From Actinocrinis sp035605935 (GTDB taxonomy: Bacteria > Actinomycetota > Actinomycetes > Streptomycetales > Catenulisporaceae), in the NCBI RefSeq assembly GCF_035605935.1, contig NZ_DATNGK010000115.1, positions 1 through 47,838 on the forward strand: a stretch of DNA of 47,838 nt. The letters run 5' to 3'. The notes beneath the pieces were generated by a model. That model worked only from the letters and a program-made list of their open reading frames with translations. It ran no database searches and was not told where the DNA came from. This document shows positions 40,223 to 47,838 of this stretch, in pieces. The position numbers and the translations under genes are program-made. Positions within the stretch are counted from its first letter, which is position 1. Each line of letters begins with the position of its first letter.

Positions 40223-41628
40223 CACCGCCGATTGAGGGCCCGACTGCCGCGTCGAGTCTGTCGTTTTGGCACGATTCGCTGCCCGAGCCCATCAAGCCAC
40301 GAGCGTCGCTGCCCGCTGACCTCGCGGTCGACGTCGCAATCGTCGGCGCCGGTTACACCGGTCTGTGGACGGCTTACTACCTCAAGAAGGCCGAGCCGTC
40401 CGCGCGTATCGCGGTACTGGACGCGAATTTCGCGGGCTTCGGCGCTTCGGGTCGCAATGGCGGCTGGTGCTCGGCGATCTTCCCGTCGAGCCTGGCCAAG
40501 GTCGCGAAAGTCGCGCGGTCGCGGGCAGCGGCGGCCGCGCTGCAGCGGGCGCTGAACGAGACCGTGGACGAGGTCGGACGGGTCGTCGCCGCCGAACGGA
40601 TCGACTGCCACTACACAAAGGGCGGCACGATCGTGCTCGCACGTAGCGCTGTGCAGTTGGCGCGGGCGCGGGAGGACGTCGCGGAGAGCCGGGAGTTCGG
40701 GTTCGATGAAGCTGATCTGCGGTTGCTCAGTGCACTGGAAGCCGAGCAACACGCGAACGCCACCAACGTGCTCGGCGGCACGTACACGCCGCATTGCGCC
40801 GCGATCCATCCGGCGCGGCTGGTGCGCGGACTCGCGGAGGTCGTGGAGCGGCTGGGCGTGCCGATCTACGAGCAGACGCCGGTCACGGCGATCCGCGACG
40901 GCGTGGTCACAACAGCGCTCGGCACAGTGCGTGCGGAAACCGTCGTGCGTGCGACCGAGGGGTACACGCCAAGTATTCGCGGCTTCAAGCGGGCCATAGC
41001 GCCGGTGTACTCACTGATGCTGATAACCGAGCCGCTGCCTGAAGTGGCTTGGGAACAGATCGGTCTGGCGCAACGTCAGACATTCGCCGACTATCGGCAT
41101 CTGATCATCTACGGGCAGCGGACGGCGGACGACCGATTTGCGTTCGGCGGTCGTGGTGCGCCCTACCACTTCGGTTCGTCTATCAAGCCGGAGTACGACC
41201 GCGAACCGCAGGTGCATGCTGAGTTGAAGCGCGTGCTCGGCGAACTCTTCCCTGTTCTCCGGGACGTTGCGGTAACGCATACCTGGGGCGGAGCGCTCGG
41301 CGTGCCACGGGACTGGTTCGCGTCGGTAGGCATCGACCGAGCGGCGAAGCTCGCGTGGGCGGGAGGGTACGTAGGCGACGGCGTCGGCGCGTCGAATCTC
41401 GCCGGGCGCACGCTCGCCGACCTGCTGCGCGGCGAACGCGGTGTTGATACAGATCTACTCAGGCTCCCCTGGGTCGGCCACACCTCACCGAATTGGGAGG
41501 TCGAGCCGCTGCGCTGGCTCGGCGCGAACCTCGGGCTGCGCGTCATGACCGGCGCCGACGCCGAAGAGGCGCGTACCGGGCGCCCGTCTCGCCGGGCGGC
41601 CGTGTTCGGACCCTTCATCGGCCACTGA
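40207..41628 (+). CDS. FAD-dependent amine oxidase (DAO family, second copy)
   Basis: 473-residue flavoprotein of the same group as the enzyme at 25059-26462. GAGYTGLWTAYYL at about 47-59 is the dinucleotide-binding turn, FGASGRNGGWCSA contacts FAD, and the C-terminal WAGGYVGDGVGASNLAGRT is the second flavin loop. The start ATG at 40207 lies inside the aminotransferase coding end (16-nt overlap); an upstream frame to 39700 is antiphase to that gene and not used. The two copies share architecture but differ widely in the substrate half, so they may oxidise different amines. It probably ends the lrp-aminotransferase operon. Confidence 0.88.
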   Translation: MDPALTPPIEGPTAASSLSFWHDSLPEPIKPRASLPADLAVDVAIVGAGYTGLWTAYYLKKAEPSARIAVLDANFAGFGASGRNGGWCSAIFPSSLAKVAKVARSRAAAAALQRALNETVDEVGRVVAAERIDCHYTKGGTIVLARSAVQLARAREDVAESREFGFDEADLRLLSALEAEQHANATNVLGGTYTPHCAAIHPARLVRGLAEVVERLGVPIYEQTPVTAIRDGVVTTALGTVRAETVVRATEGYTPSIRGFKRAIAPVYSLMLITEPLPEVAWEQIGLAQRQTFADYRHLIIYGQRTADDRFAFGGRGAPYHFGSSIKPEYDREPQVHAELKRVLGELFPVLRDVAVTHTWGGALGVPRDWFASVGIDRAAKLAWAGGYVGDGVGASNLAGRTLADLLRGERGVDTDLLRLPWVGHTSPNWEVEPLRWLGANLGLRVMTGADAEEARTGRPSRRAAVFGPFIGH

Positions 41629-41782
41629 TCGCAGCCTGTTTCCTACCCGCGCACCCTCTCAAACGTCGAATCATCCGAACAGCTGCGCAGATAGACTCAA
41701 TCAACACCCGACGACTCGTCAGATTGGATGAATCGGCGCCTGTTGCCGGGACCGGCTCCGGCGCGTCGGGGAGAGTAGGCGC

Positions 41783-42565
41783 GTGAGCCTTCCTTCCGAC
41801 AATCCCGTGCTGGACGCCCGCGGCCTGGTGTTTCCGGCCGACGGGTCGGTCCTGAACCAGGTCGGCCTCGCGGTCGGCGAGGGGGAGACGGTCGCGGTTC
41901 TCGGCGCGCCGGGCGCCGGGAAATCTGCGCTCAAAGCCTGCCTGTGCGGCGAGACGGCTCCGGCCGCCGGGACCGTGTGGACCAATGGCAAGCCGTTCCA
42001 TCTGCTGGCCGCCGAGCACCGGCGCGCGTTCCGGCTGCGGCACTTCGGCCTGGTGCATCAGGACCCGGTGTTCTTTCCCGAGCTGACGCTGGCACAGTTC
42101 GCCGGGCTGCCGCTGCGGTTCGCGGCGATGGGCCAGCGTGAGGCGACACAGCGCGCGCTGACCTGGCTCGGGCGCTTCGAGATCGCGGACGCGGCGGAGC
42201 GGCGGCCGGGCGAGGTGCCCACCGAGGTGCTGCGGCGCGCGGCGCTGGCCCGGGCCATGGTGAATGACCCGCTGGTCCTGTTTGCCGACGAGCCGCTTGT
42301 CGGCTTGTCCGACGAGAGCGCCGGCACGACGAGCCGGATTCTGCGCTCGGTCGCCCGTTCGCACGGCACGGCCGTGATCGTGTTCACCGACGACGCGGAC
42401 ACTGCGGCACGCTACGAGCGCACGGTTCATCTCGTCGGCGGACGTACTCACGCCGAGCCGGTACCGATAGCGGTCGTGCCTGCGGTGAAGCCTGCCAACG
42501 TGCCGCAGCGCATGCCAGAGGCGGTTTCGCAGCCGCCGACGAGTCCGGCGAGGGCACGAAGATGA
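41783..42565 (+). CDS. ABC-type ATPase with degenerate signature and H-loop
   Basis: 260-residue nucleotide-binding protein related to LolD/MacB-type ATPases. Walker A (GAPGAGKS, 41-48) and the Q-loop (VHQDPVFFPEL) are intact, and Walker B FADEPLVGLS keeps the catalytic Glu. However, the LSGGQ signature position reads VPTEV (followed by LRRAALARA), the D-loop lacks SALD, and the H-loop His is Asp (VFTDDADTAARY). Such changes should impair normal ATP-sandwich hydrolysis, so it may be a regulatory or low-activity ATPase. The GTG start has GGGAGAG about 7 nt before it. It overlaps the following membrane protein gene by ATGA, the expected partner. Confidence 0.82.
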   Translation: MSLPSDNPVLDARGLVFPADGSVLNQVGLAVGEGETVAVLGAPGAGKSALKACLCGETAPAAGTVWTNGKPFHLLAAEHRRAFRLRHFGLVHQDPVFFPELTLAQFAGLPLRFAAMGQREATQRALTWLGRFEIADAAERRPGEVPTEVLRRAALARAMVNDPLVLFADEPLVGLSDESAGTTSRILRSVARSHGTAVIVFTDDADTAARYERTVHLVGGRTHAEPVPIAVVPAVKPANVPQRMPEAVSQPPTSPARARR

Positions 42566-43260
42566 GCGGCGACTTTTCCTCAAGCCGCTCGACTCCCGGC
42601 GGTTCCGGAGTCGGCGCTTCTAGAGTCGGCGCCTCCGAAGCGGCTGGTTCGGCGGCGTCGGCGGATGCCTACTTCCAGCCGCCGGAACCGGCCTGGTTCA
42701 GAGCGCGGCTGACGCTGCGGCTCGCCGTGCCGCTCGACCGCGACGCCCGGGCCGCCGCGTGGCGGGTCGCCTGGTCGGCCGCGCTGGTCGCGCCGCCGAT
42801 CGTGGTGGTGTTGATCGCTCCGGCCGCGCGCCTGAGCGCCAGTACTCTGATCGGACTCTTCTGCTGCGCGCTGCCAGGTATCGCCGCGCTCGCCTGGTCC
42901 GCCTCAGCCCAGCGCGATGTGCGCCGGTTAACCGCCCGTGGCCTGCGGCAGGCCGGTGCCGAGCACCGGACCGCGTGGCTCATCGCGACGGGGCGACTCA
43001 TCCTGTTCACCGGCGCGGGTGCGCTCGGCGGCGCGGTATGTGTCGCGCTGCTGCACGCTCCAATCGGCGGCTTGCTCTCCCCACGAGCGCCGCTGCACGG
43101 AATGTTCGGCGCGGGCACGGTGACCTGGCTCGTCGCGACCCTTCAGACCGCGGCGCTCGCGGTCGCCGGGGCGCTGACGGCCAGTTCGCCGGTATGGCAG
43201 CGGATTGACTTGACTCGGTGGCGGATCAGCGCTCCGCCAGCAACGCGACCGCCTCACTGA
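42562..43260 (+). CDS. Small membrane protein paired with the ABC-type ATPase
   Basis: 232 residues. A Ser/Gly-rich N-terminus of about 38 residues is followed by a short amphipathic part (WFRARLTLRLAVPLDRDARAAAWR) and about four hydrophobic segments: around 72-89, 94-112, 143-163 and 178-202. The N-terminal block recalls the start of FtsX-like permeases in actinobacteria, but the large extracytoplasmic domain of that family is absent. The start overlaps the ATPase stop (ATGA). The last 35 nt overlap the 3' end of the convergent HAD gene. Function unknown; a minimal permease or membrane anchor for the odd ATPase is the simplest idea. Confidence 0.72.
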   Translation: MSGDFSSSRSTPGGSGVGASRVGASEAAGSAASADAYFQPPEPAWFRARLTLRLAVPLDRDARAAAWRVAWSAALVAPPIVVVLIAPAARLSASTLIGLFCCALPGIAALAWSASAQRDVRRLTARGLRQAGAEHRTAWLIATGRLILFTGAGALGGAVCVALLHAPIGGLLSPRAPLHGMFGAGTVTWLVATLQTAALAVAGALTASSPVWQRIDLTRWRISAPPATRPPH

Positions 43261-43891
43261 GCGAGTCCACCACGGGCACGCCGACCTTCTCAAGCACGGC
43301 ACGGCTGGAGGACCCTCCGGTGTAAAGCACAGCCTGCGCGCCGACGTGGAACGCCGCGTAGGCATCGTCGGCGCAGTCGCCGATCAAGGCCACCTGAGCC
43401 GGGGTCAGCTCCGGGTCGTGGGCGCGCAGATGCTCCAGATGCTTGACGAGGTACTTGGCCTTCGGACCGAAGTCGAGTTCGGGCGGGCGCCCGTCGATCC
43501 GGTGGAAGCGGCCGTGCAGTTCCAGGTCGCGGGTCAGCCGGAGCAGATCTTCGTGGCCGAACATGGACAGCAGCGACTGCGAACGCGGTGACCAGGCGTC
43601 CATAGCGGCCAGCGCGTCGGCGCTCAGCCCGCACTCGCGCACCCGGGAGAGGTAGTGCTCGGCGAAGGCTGCGTCGAGCACGGGCCATTGCGCCGCCGAG
43701 ACCGGGAAGCCGATGAGCGCGGCGTAGAAGTCCTCCATCGGCCGCTGGTAGAGGTCCTTGTACCGCTCGTTGGTGATGTGCCGATCGACGCCGATCGCGG
43801 CCAGCGAGGCGTTCGTCGCCGTCAGGACGAGATCCTGATCGTCGAAGAGCGTCCCGTTCCAGTCCCAGACGATGTGCTTGATCACGCTCAT
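43226..43891 (-). CDS. HAD-superfamily hydrolase, phosphoglycolate-phosphatase-like
   Basis: 221-residue soluble phosphatase. Motif I is WDWNGTLFDD near residue 10: the nucleophilic Asp is present and the usual second Asp is Asn, which is frequent in this branch. An alpha-helical cap follows (about 20-85). Motif III is the Lys in FGPKAKYLVKHL, and motif IV is ALIGDCADDAYAA. This is the Gph/PpaX-like architecture. The true substrate is open: sugar phosphates, phosphoglycolate or pyrophosphate are possible. Its last 35 nt overlap those of the convergent membrane-protein gene, so no terminator can lie between them. Confidence 0.88.
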   Translation of the reverse strand: MSVIKHIVWDWNGTLFDDQDLVLTATNASLAAIGVDRHITNERYKDLYQRPMEDFYAALIGFPVSAAQWPVLDAAFAEHYLSRVRECGLSADALAAMDAWSPRSQSLLSMFGHEDLLRLTRDLELHGRFHRIDGRPPELDFGPKAKYLVKHLEHLRAHDPELTPAQVALIGDCADDAYAAFHVGAQAVLYTGGSSSRAVLEKVGVPVVDSLSEAVALLAER

Positions 43892-43988
43892 AGTGTCCGG
43901 CCTCGCCCCGGCCCGCGCCCCACCCTTGTCATCCGATCAAGATAGCGGGCGCTGCCGACAACCCTCGCACCTTTACGCCGTCGAGCCG

Positions 43989-45143
43989 TTACGCCTCTAC
44001 AGCCGCCAACTGGCCACACGCGCCGTCGATCTCGCGGCCGCGGGTGTCGCGTACCGTCACCGGCACGCCATACGCCTCGAGGGTACGGACAAACGCGTCC
44101 TCGTCTTCTCGGCGGGACGCGGTCCACTTCGAGCCCGGCGTGGGGTTGAGCGGGATGAGGTTCACATGCGCGAGCTTGCCGCGCAGCCGCTTGCCCAGTA
44201 GGTCCGCCCGCCAGACCTGGTCGTTGATGTCGCGGATCAGCGCGTACTCGATCGACACGCGGCGCTTGGTGGTGTGTGCGTAGTCCCAGGCGGCGCCAAG
44301 CACCTCGCCGACCCGCCAGCGGGTATTGACCGGGACCAGTTCGTCGCGCAAGTCGTCGTCCGGGGCGTGTAGCGAGACGGCGAGCGTGACGTTCAGCTGT
44401 TCGGCGGTCAGCTTCTGGATCGCCGGGACCAATCCGACCGTGGACACGGTGATGTGACGCTGTGACAGTCCCAGACCGTCCGGCTCGGGATCGGTTAGGC
44501 GGCGTACCGCACCGATCACTGCGTTGTAGTTCGCGAGCGGCTCACCCATGCCCATGAACACGACGTTGGAGACGCGGCCCGGTCCGCCCGGAACGTCGCC
44601 GCGGGCGAGTTCCCGCGCTCCCGCGACAACCTGCTCGACGATCTCGGCCGTGGAGAGGTTACGGGTCAGCCCGGCCTGTCCGGTGGCGCAGAAGGGGCAG
44701 TTCATACCGCAGCCGGCCTGCGAGGAGACACACATCGTCACCCGGTCCGGATAGCGCATGAGCACCGACTCGACCAGCGCGCCGTCGTGCAGCCGCCACA
44801 ACGTCTTGCGGGTCGTGCCGCCATCGCAGGTGATCTCGCGGACCGAGGTCATCAAGCGGGGGAAGAGCGCGGTATGCAGAGCCTCGCGCTGCGCCGCGGG
44901 GACATCGGTCCACTCGGCCGGGTCGTCGACCAGCCGGCCGAAGTAGTGCTTGGACAGCTGCGCGGCGCGGAATCCCGGCAGGCCCGAGTTCGTCACCGCG
45001 GCCTTGCGCTCGGCAGGCGTGAGGTCGGCCAGATGGCGCGGCGGCTTGCCCCGGCGCGGCGCCTCGAAGAGGAGTTGGCCGGGTTCAAGGCGCGTGCTGG
45101 CGGGCGGCGTGCTCGTGGGGGCGGGAAGATCCTGCGTGCTCAT
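43989..45143 (-). CDS. rlmN: Dual-specificity 23S rRNA/tRNA adenine-C2 methyltransferase
   Basis: Radical SAM enzyme that methylates C2 of A2503 in 23S rRNA and of A37 in some tRNAs. 384 residues. The [4Fe-4S] cysteines are in GCGMNCPFCATG (CxxxCxxC), followed by the SAM-binding GEPLANYNAV. The second catalytic cysteine, which carries the methyl group, is in the C-terminal IDGACGQLA. The N-terminal region FRAAQLSKHYFGRL is the RlmN accessory domain. The ATG at 45143 is chosen because upstream residues of the open frame have no family character; GGCGGA lies just before it. Next to cdsA on the same strand, as in streptomycetes. Confidence 0.96.
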   Translation of the reverse strand: MSTQDLPAPTSTPPASTRLEPGQLLFEAPRRGKPPRHLADLTPAERKAAVTNSGLPGFRAAQLSKHYFGRLVDDPAEWTDVPAAQREALHTALFPRLMTSVREITCDGGTTRKTLWRLHDGALVESVLMRYPDRVTMCVSSQAGCGMNCPFCATGQAGLTRNLSTAEIVEQVVAGARELARGDVPGGPGRVSNVVFMGMGEPLANYNAVIGAVRRLTDPEPDGLGLSQRHITVSTVGLVPAIQKLTAEQLNVTLAVSLHAPDDDLRDELVPVNTRWRVGEVLGAAWDYAHTTKRRVSIEYALIRDINDQVWRADLLGKRLRGKLAHVNLIPLNPTPGSKWTASRREDEDAFVRTLEAYGVPVTVRDTRGREIDGACGQLAAVEA

Positions 45144-45205
45144 GGTCCGCCCATTGTCCCATGGACGGACTATCGCGCCGATCCATCCGTTCGGCGGTGA
45201 CGCGG

Positions 45206-46069
45206 CTACTTGACCGGCACGAAGAGCGACAGCAGCAGCCAGGCGACCGGGGCGGTGGGCAGCAGGGAGTCGAGCCGGTCCATGATGCCGCCGTGCCCGG
45301 GCAGGAGATTGCCCATGTCCTTGATGCCGAGGTCGCGCTTGATCATCGACTCGCACAGATCACCGAGCGTCGCGCTGGCCACGACGGCTACGCCGGTCAC
45401 CGCGCCTTGCCAGGCCTGCCCGTGCAGCATCGTCACCATCGTGATCGCACCCGCGCCGGCCGCGGTCACCACCGAGCCGGCGAGTCCTTCCCAGGATTTC
45501 TTCGGGGAGATCGACGGAGCCATCGGGTGCCGGCCGGCGAGGACGCCGGTCGCGTACCCGCCGGTGTCGTTGCACACCACCAGGATGAAGAAGACCAAGA
45601 CGCGCTGCGCGCCGTGGTCGGCAGCGGTCATCAGCATGGCGAACCCGGCGAGGAAGGGCACATAGGCAGCGGCGAACACCCCGGCACTCGCGTCGCGCAG
45701 GTAGCCCTCGGCCGGTTCGGTCAGCCGCCAGACGATGATGGCCACCGTGGTCAGCGCGAAAGCGGCGGCCAGCGCGCCCTCGCCGCGAAAGTAGGCAACG
45801 ACGAGCATGCCGACGCCGCCGACCGCGACGGGCAGGATCGGGAATCGGATGCCGCGTTCCTGAAAGGCGATCCACAGTTCCCGGACGCCGAGCATGGCGG
45901 CAACCGCGACGATGCCGAGGAAGGCGGGCTTGAACAGGAGCAGCGAGGCGACGATGGCGGCGCCGAGGAGCAGTCCGACGCCGATCGCGGCGGGAAGATT
46001 GCGCCCGGCGCGGCTCGGCCGGCCGGGAGGCGCCACGGGCTGCTCCCTCCGCTTCACGGCGCTGGTCAT
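45206..46069 (-). CDS. cdsA: Phosphatidate cytidylyltransferase (CDP-diglyceride synthase)
   Basis: Integral membrane enzyme that makes CDP-diacylglycerol from CTP and phosphatidate, the branch point of phospholipid synthesis. 287 residues with about eight hydrophobic segments. The family signature is near the C-terminus: SMIKRDLGIKDMGNLLPGHG followed by GIMDRLDS, including the metal-binding Lys-Arg, Lys-Asp and Asp-Arg. KKSWEGLAGS lies before it. The ATG at 46069 is preceded by GGGAGG at 8 nt; the open frame reaches 46237 without support. It is downstream of frr, but after an unusually long gap. Confidence 0.95.
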   Translation of the reverse strand: MTSAVKRREQPVAPPGRPSRAGRNLPAAIGVGLLLGAAIVASLLLFKPAFLGIVAVAAMLGVRELWIAFQERGIRFPILPVAVGGVGMLVVAYFRGEGALAAAFALTTVAIIVWRLTEPAEGYLRDASAGVFAAAYVPFLAGFAMLMTAADHGAQRVLVFFILVVCNDTGGYATGVLAGRHPMAPSISPKKSWEGLAGSVVTAAGAGAITMVTMLHGQAWQGAVTGVAVVASATLGDLCESMIKRDLGIKDMGNLLPGHGGIMDRLDSLLPTAPVAWLLLSLFVPVK

Positions 46070-46604
46070 CTGCGCGGCCTCCCGGGACTGCGATCCTCTT
46101 GTCAGCGGATGACGGTACCGGATCTCGGCCGACGGGGCTGCGGCAGCCCCGATCGCCCGGTCGCGGCGCGCCCAGGACGTTTCTCGCGGAACGCAGCCGC
46201 AGAGCCCGACCGGAGCGCCCGTCAGCACGACGGACACAGTCTCATGGTGAACGCAGCACGACGATCAGACAAATGGTCCGCTCACCGCCGCGAAAACGGT
46301 GCTGTGAACCGCTGCTGCTGAATCGGCGACAGCTCCACAGCAGCGCCGGATGCCGCGAAGTCCACTCGCCGGCAACCGAACTTAGCTGCGACCAACCAAG
46401 CCCATTTCGCAGTCTTGCCGCGCAAGGGTTGCCGCACCAACTCTGTCGGCACGCACTATCGTCCGCCAGAGCCAGTACTCGGCAGGTTCGGCGATCCCAA
46501 GCCCGGTATTCCCAAGGTCCGATCACCACCACTGCCGCGGTGCACCGGGCTGGTCCGCGCGAAACGCGCCGCACGGATTGCGCCCACGTCGCGCCGCGCG
46601 AGGC
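46070..46604. other. 535-nt non-coding interval between frr and cdsA
   Basis: No ORF here has convincing codon bias or recognisable sequence. On the minus strand it contains a weak 5-bp stem (46557-46569, GCGCG/CGCGC) just after frr, a relatively AT-rich stretch around 46240-46330, a hairpin (46133-46151) and a TACCGT box near 46113-46118 that could be a -10 element for cdsA. I see no tRNA or known RNA family. Confidence 0.5.
46133..46151. repeat. 8-bp stem hairpin upstream of cdsA
   Basis: CGGGGCTG (46133-46140) and CAGCCCCG (46144-46151) pair perfectly around a 3-nt loop. It lies about 65 nt before the cdsA start and may be a terminator for read-through from frr or part of the cdsA control region. 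Confidence 0.45.
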
Positions 46605-47162
46605 TCAGACCTCCAGCAGTTCGTTTTCCTTGTGCTTTAGCGCCTCGTCGATCTGCCCGGTGTGCTTGGCCGTGAAGCCGTCGAGCTCCTTCTCCGCGCG
46701 CTTGCCCTCGTCCTCGCCGACCTCGCCGTCCTTGATCAGCTTGTCGATGGCCTCCTTGGCGTGCCGACGGATGTTGCGCACCGAGATCTTGGCGTCCTCC
46801 GCCTTGGTGCGGGCCACCTTGATGTACTCCTTGCGCCGCTCTTCGGTCAGCTGCGGGAAGATCACCCGGATGATCTGGCCGTCGTTGCTCGGGTTCACGC
46901 CCAGGTCGGAGTCCCGGATCGCCTTCTCGACCGCGGCCAGCGAGCTCTTGTCGTAGGGCGTGATCACGGCCATGCGCGGTTCGGGCGCGGTGATCGAGGC
47001 CAGCTGGGTCACCGGCGTCGGCGTGCCGTAGTAGTCCACGTGGATCTTGCTGAACATGCCGGGGGTGGCCCGGCCGGTGCGGATGCCTGCGAAGTCCTCC
47101 TTGGCCACCGACACGGCCTTGTCCATCTTTTCCTCGGCCTCGAGGAGGGTCTCGTCGATCAC
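46605..47162 (-). CDS. frr: Ribosome recycling factor
   Basis: 185-residue tRNA-mimic protein that, with EF-G, splits the post-termination ribosome. Family blocks are clear: AGIRTGRATPGMFSKI near residue 27, VDYYGTPTPVTQLASI, NPSNDGQIIRVIFPQLTEERR and the C-terminal long helices with RRHAKEAIDKLIKDGE. The GTG start is preceded by AAGGAG at 7 nt. It follows pyrH after 43 nt on the same strand, the usual bacterial order tsf-pyrH-frr-cdsA. Confidence 0.98.
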   Translation of the reverse strand: MIDETLLEAEEKMDKAVSVAKEDFAGIRTGRATPGMFSKIHVDYYGTPTPVTQLASITAPEPRMAVITPYDKSSLAAVEKAIRDSDLGVNPSNDGQIIRVIFPQLTEERRKEYIKVARTKAEDAKISVRNIRRHAKEAIDKLIKDGEVGEDEGKRAEKELDGFTAKHTGQIDEALKHKENELLEV

Positions 47163-47205
47163 TTCACGGCTCCTTGTTTCCGCCCGGACGTCTCAGTCAG
47201 ACAAA

Positions 47206-47838
47206 CTACTGCGCAACCGCGCCGTCTTCACCGCTGACCAGCGTACCGATCTTCGCGCCGGACACCGCGCGGGCGATGTTGCCGTCGAAGAGCCCGAACA
47301 CCACGATCGGCATCCCGTTGTCCATGCACAGGGAAACCGCCGTGGAGTCCGCGACCTTCAGCCCGCGGTTAAGCAGTTCGCGGTGCGTCATCGTGTCGAA
47401 CCTGACCGCGTCGGGGTTCGACTTCGGGTCCGCGTCGTAGATGCCGTCAACGCCCTGCTTGGCCATCAACACCACCTCGGCGCCGATCTCCAGCGCGCGC
47501 TGAGCGGCGGTGGTGTCCGTAGTGAAGTAAGGCATGCCGGCGCCCGCTCCGAAGATCACCACGCGGCCCTTCTCCAGATGCCGCATCGCCTTGCGCGGGA
47601 TGTAGGGCTCGGCGACCTGGGCCATGGTGATGGCGGTCTGCACTCGGGTGTCGACGCCCTGCTTCTCCAGGAAATCCTGGAGCGCCAGGCAGTTCATCAC
47701 GGTGCCGAGCATGCCCATGTAGTCGCCGCGGGCCTGCTCCATGCCGCGGTTCTTCAGTTCGGCGCCGCGGAAGAAATTGCCGCCGCCGACCACGATCGCT
47801 ACCTGGGTGCCGGTCTGCCGGATCGCCTCCGCGATCTC
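47206..47838 (-). CDS. pyrH: UMP kinase, C-terminal part (5' end outside window)
   Basis: Hexameric UMP kinase of the amino-acid-kinase fold, phosphorylating UMP to UDP. The frame is open to the last base of the window, so about the first 45-50 residues are missing. Visible blocks are VGGGNFFRG (phosphate-binding Gly-rich loop), the DYMGMLGTVMNCLALQDFLE helix, VIFGAGAGMPYFTTDTTAAQRA and the aspartate-bearing KQGVDGIYDADPK with YDADP. The C-terminal NIARAVSGAKIGTLVSGED is normal. It is immediately upstream of frr. Confidence 0.97.
   Translation of the reverse strand, partial: EIAEAIRQTGTQVAIVVGGGNFFRGAELKNRGMEQARGDYMGMLGTVMNCLALQDFLEKQGVDTRVQTAITMAQVAEPYIPRKAMRHLEKGRVVIFGAGAGMPYFTTDTTAAQRALEIGAEVVLMAKQGVDGIYDADPKSNPDAVRFDTMTHRELLNRGLKVADSTAVSLCMDNGMPIVVFGLFDGNIARAVSGAKIGTLVSGEDGAVAQ

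Noticed and set aside
46242..46574. A 110-residue minus-strand ORF between frr and cdsA
   Set aside because: Its composition (scattered Cys, Trp and Arg) and codon use do not look like a real gene of this genome, and no ribosome-binding site or family motif is visible.
1..47838. CRISPR arrays, tRNA or rRNA genes, insertion sequences, prophage genes
   Set aside because: No regularly spaced direct repeats, no transposase or phage-structural motifs, and no cloverleaf-like sequences were recognised. I could not run dedicated searches.

Overview
The window is chromosomal DNA of a high-GC Gram-positive bacterium of the phylum Actinomycetota. The evidence is strong G/C bias at third codon positions, frequent GTG starts, Shine-Dalgarno-led genes packed into overlapping operons, PucR, IclR and DUF2510 families, and the core gene set pyrH-frr-cdsA-rlmN and dxr-rseP-ispG. 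From memory, Streptomyces and relatives keep the same core blocks with polyamine/GABA genes between them, so Streptomycetales or Catenulisporales is my best guess. I cannot assign a genus.

Left arm (1-11.8 kb, accessory). It opens with a truncated cytochrome P450, a DHA2-type drug exporter and a second P450 on the plus strand. A strong bidirectional hairpin (3317-3368) closes that unit against a convergent FMN-dependent monooxygenase of the NtaA/SnaA/DszA type, which appears to lack an internal segment of about 60 residues. Divergent from it is a complete Opp/Dpp-type ABC importer: lipoprotein binding protein, two permeases and a fused double ATPase, with two IclR regulators embedded. Between the two arms lies an untracked 26-codon ORF (4775-4855) with five cysteines, including a CC pair, followed by hairpins and the importer. 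I read this as a cysteine-responsive leader peptide, making the module a candidate scavenging system for an organic sulfur compound.

Core block 1 (11.8-15.8 kb, minus strand): dxr, rseP-like site-2 protease and ispG, i.e. two steps of the non-mevalonate isoprenoid pathway around an intramembrane protease. The middle of ispG has codon choice unlike its ends and its neighbours.

Middle (15.8-23.4 kb): a DUF4190 membrane protein, an aldehyde dehydrogenase, a DUF2510-containing VirD4/TraG-like ATPase without other conjugation genes, GABA aminotransferase, a PAP2 phosphatase, and a small AbrB-type/RelE-type toxin-antitoxin pair with a 19-bp palindrome over its promoter and probably a leaderless mRNA.

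Polyamine/GABA region (23.4-41.6 kb): CoA-acylating semialdehyde dehydrogenase (mmsA-like), two FAD amine oxidases, the potDABC-type importer, two gamma-aminobutyraldehyde dehydrogenases, a class III aminotransferase, and the regulators PucR and Lrp/AsnC. Together these could import putrescine or spermidine, oxidise or transaminate it to aminoaldehydes and then GABA or beta-alanine, and feed the carbon to succinate semialdehyde (gabT) or acetyl-CoA (mmsA). A PIG-V-like membrane mannosyltransferase and a TPR protein lie within it.

Right arm (41.8-47.8 kb): an ABC ATPase with degenerate signature and H-loop motifs next to a small membrane protein, a HAD hydrolase, then the minus-strand core genes rlmN, cdsA, frr and pyrH (cut by the window edge), with an unusually long non-coding gap between frr and cdsA. 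I saw no tRNA, rRNA, CRISPR array, insertion sequence or prophage.
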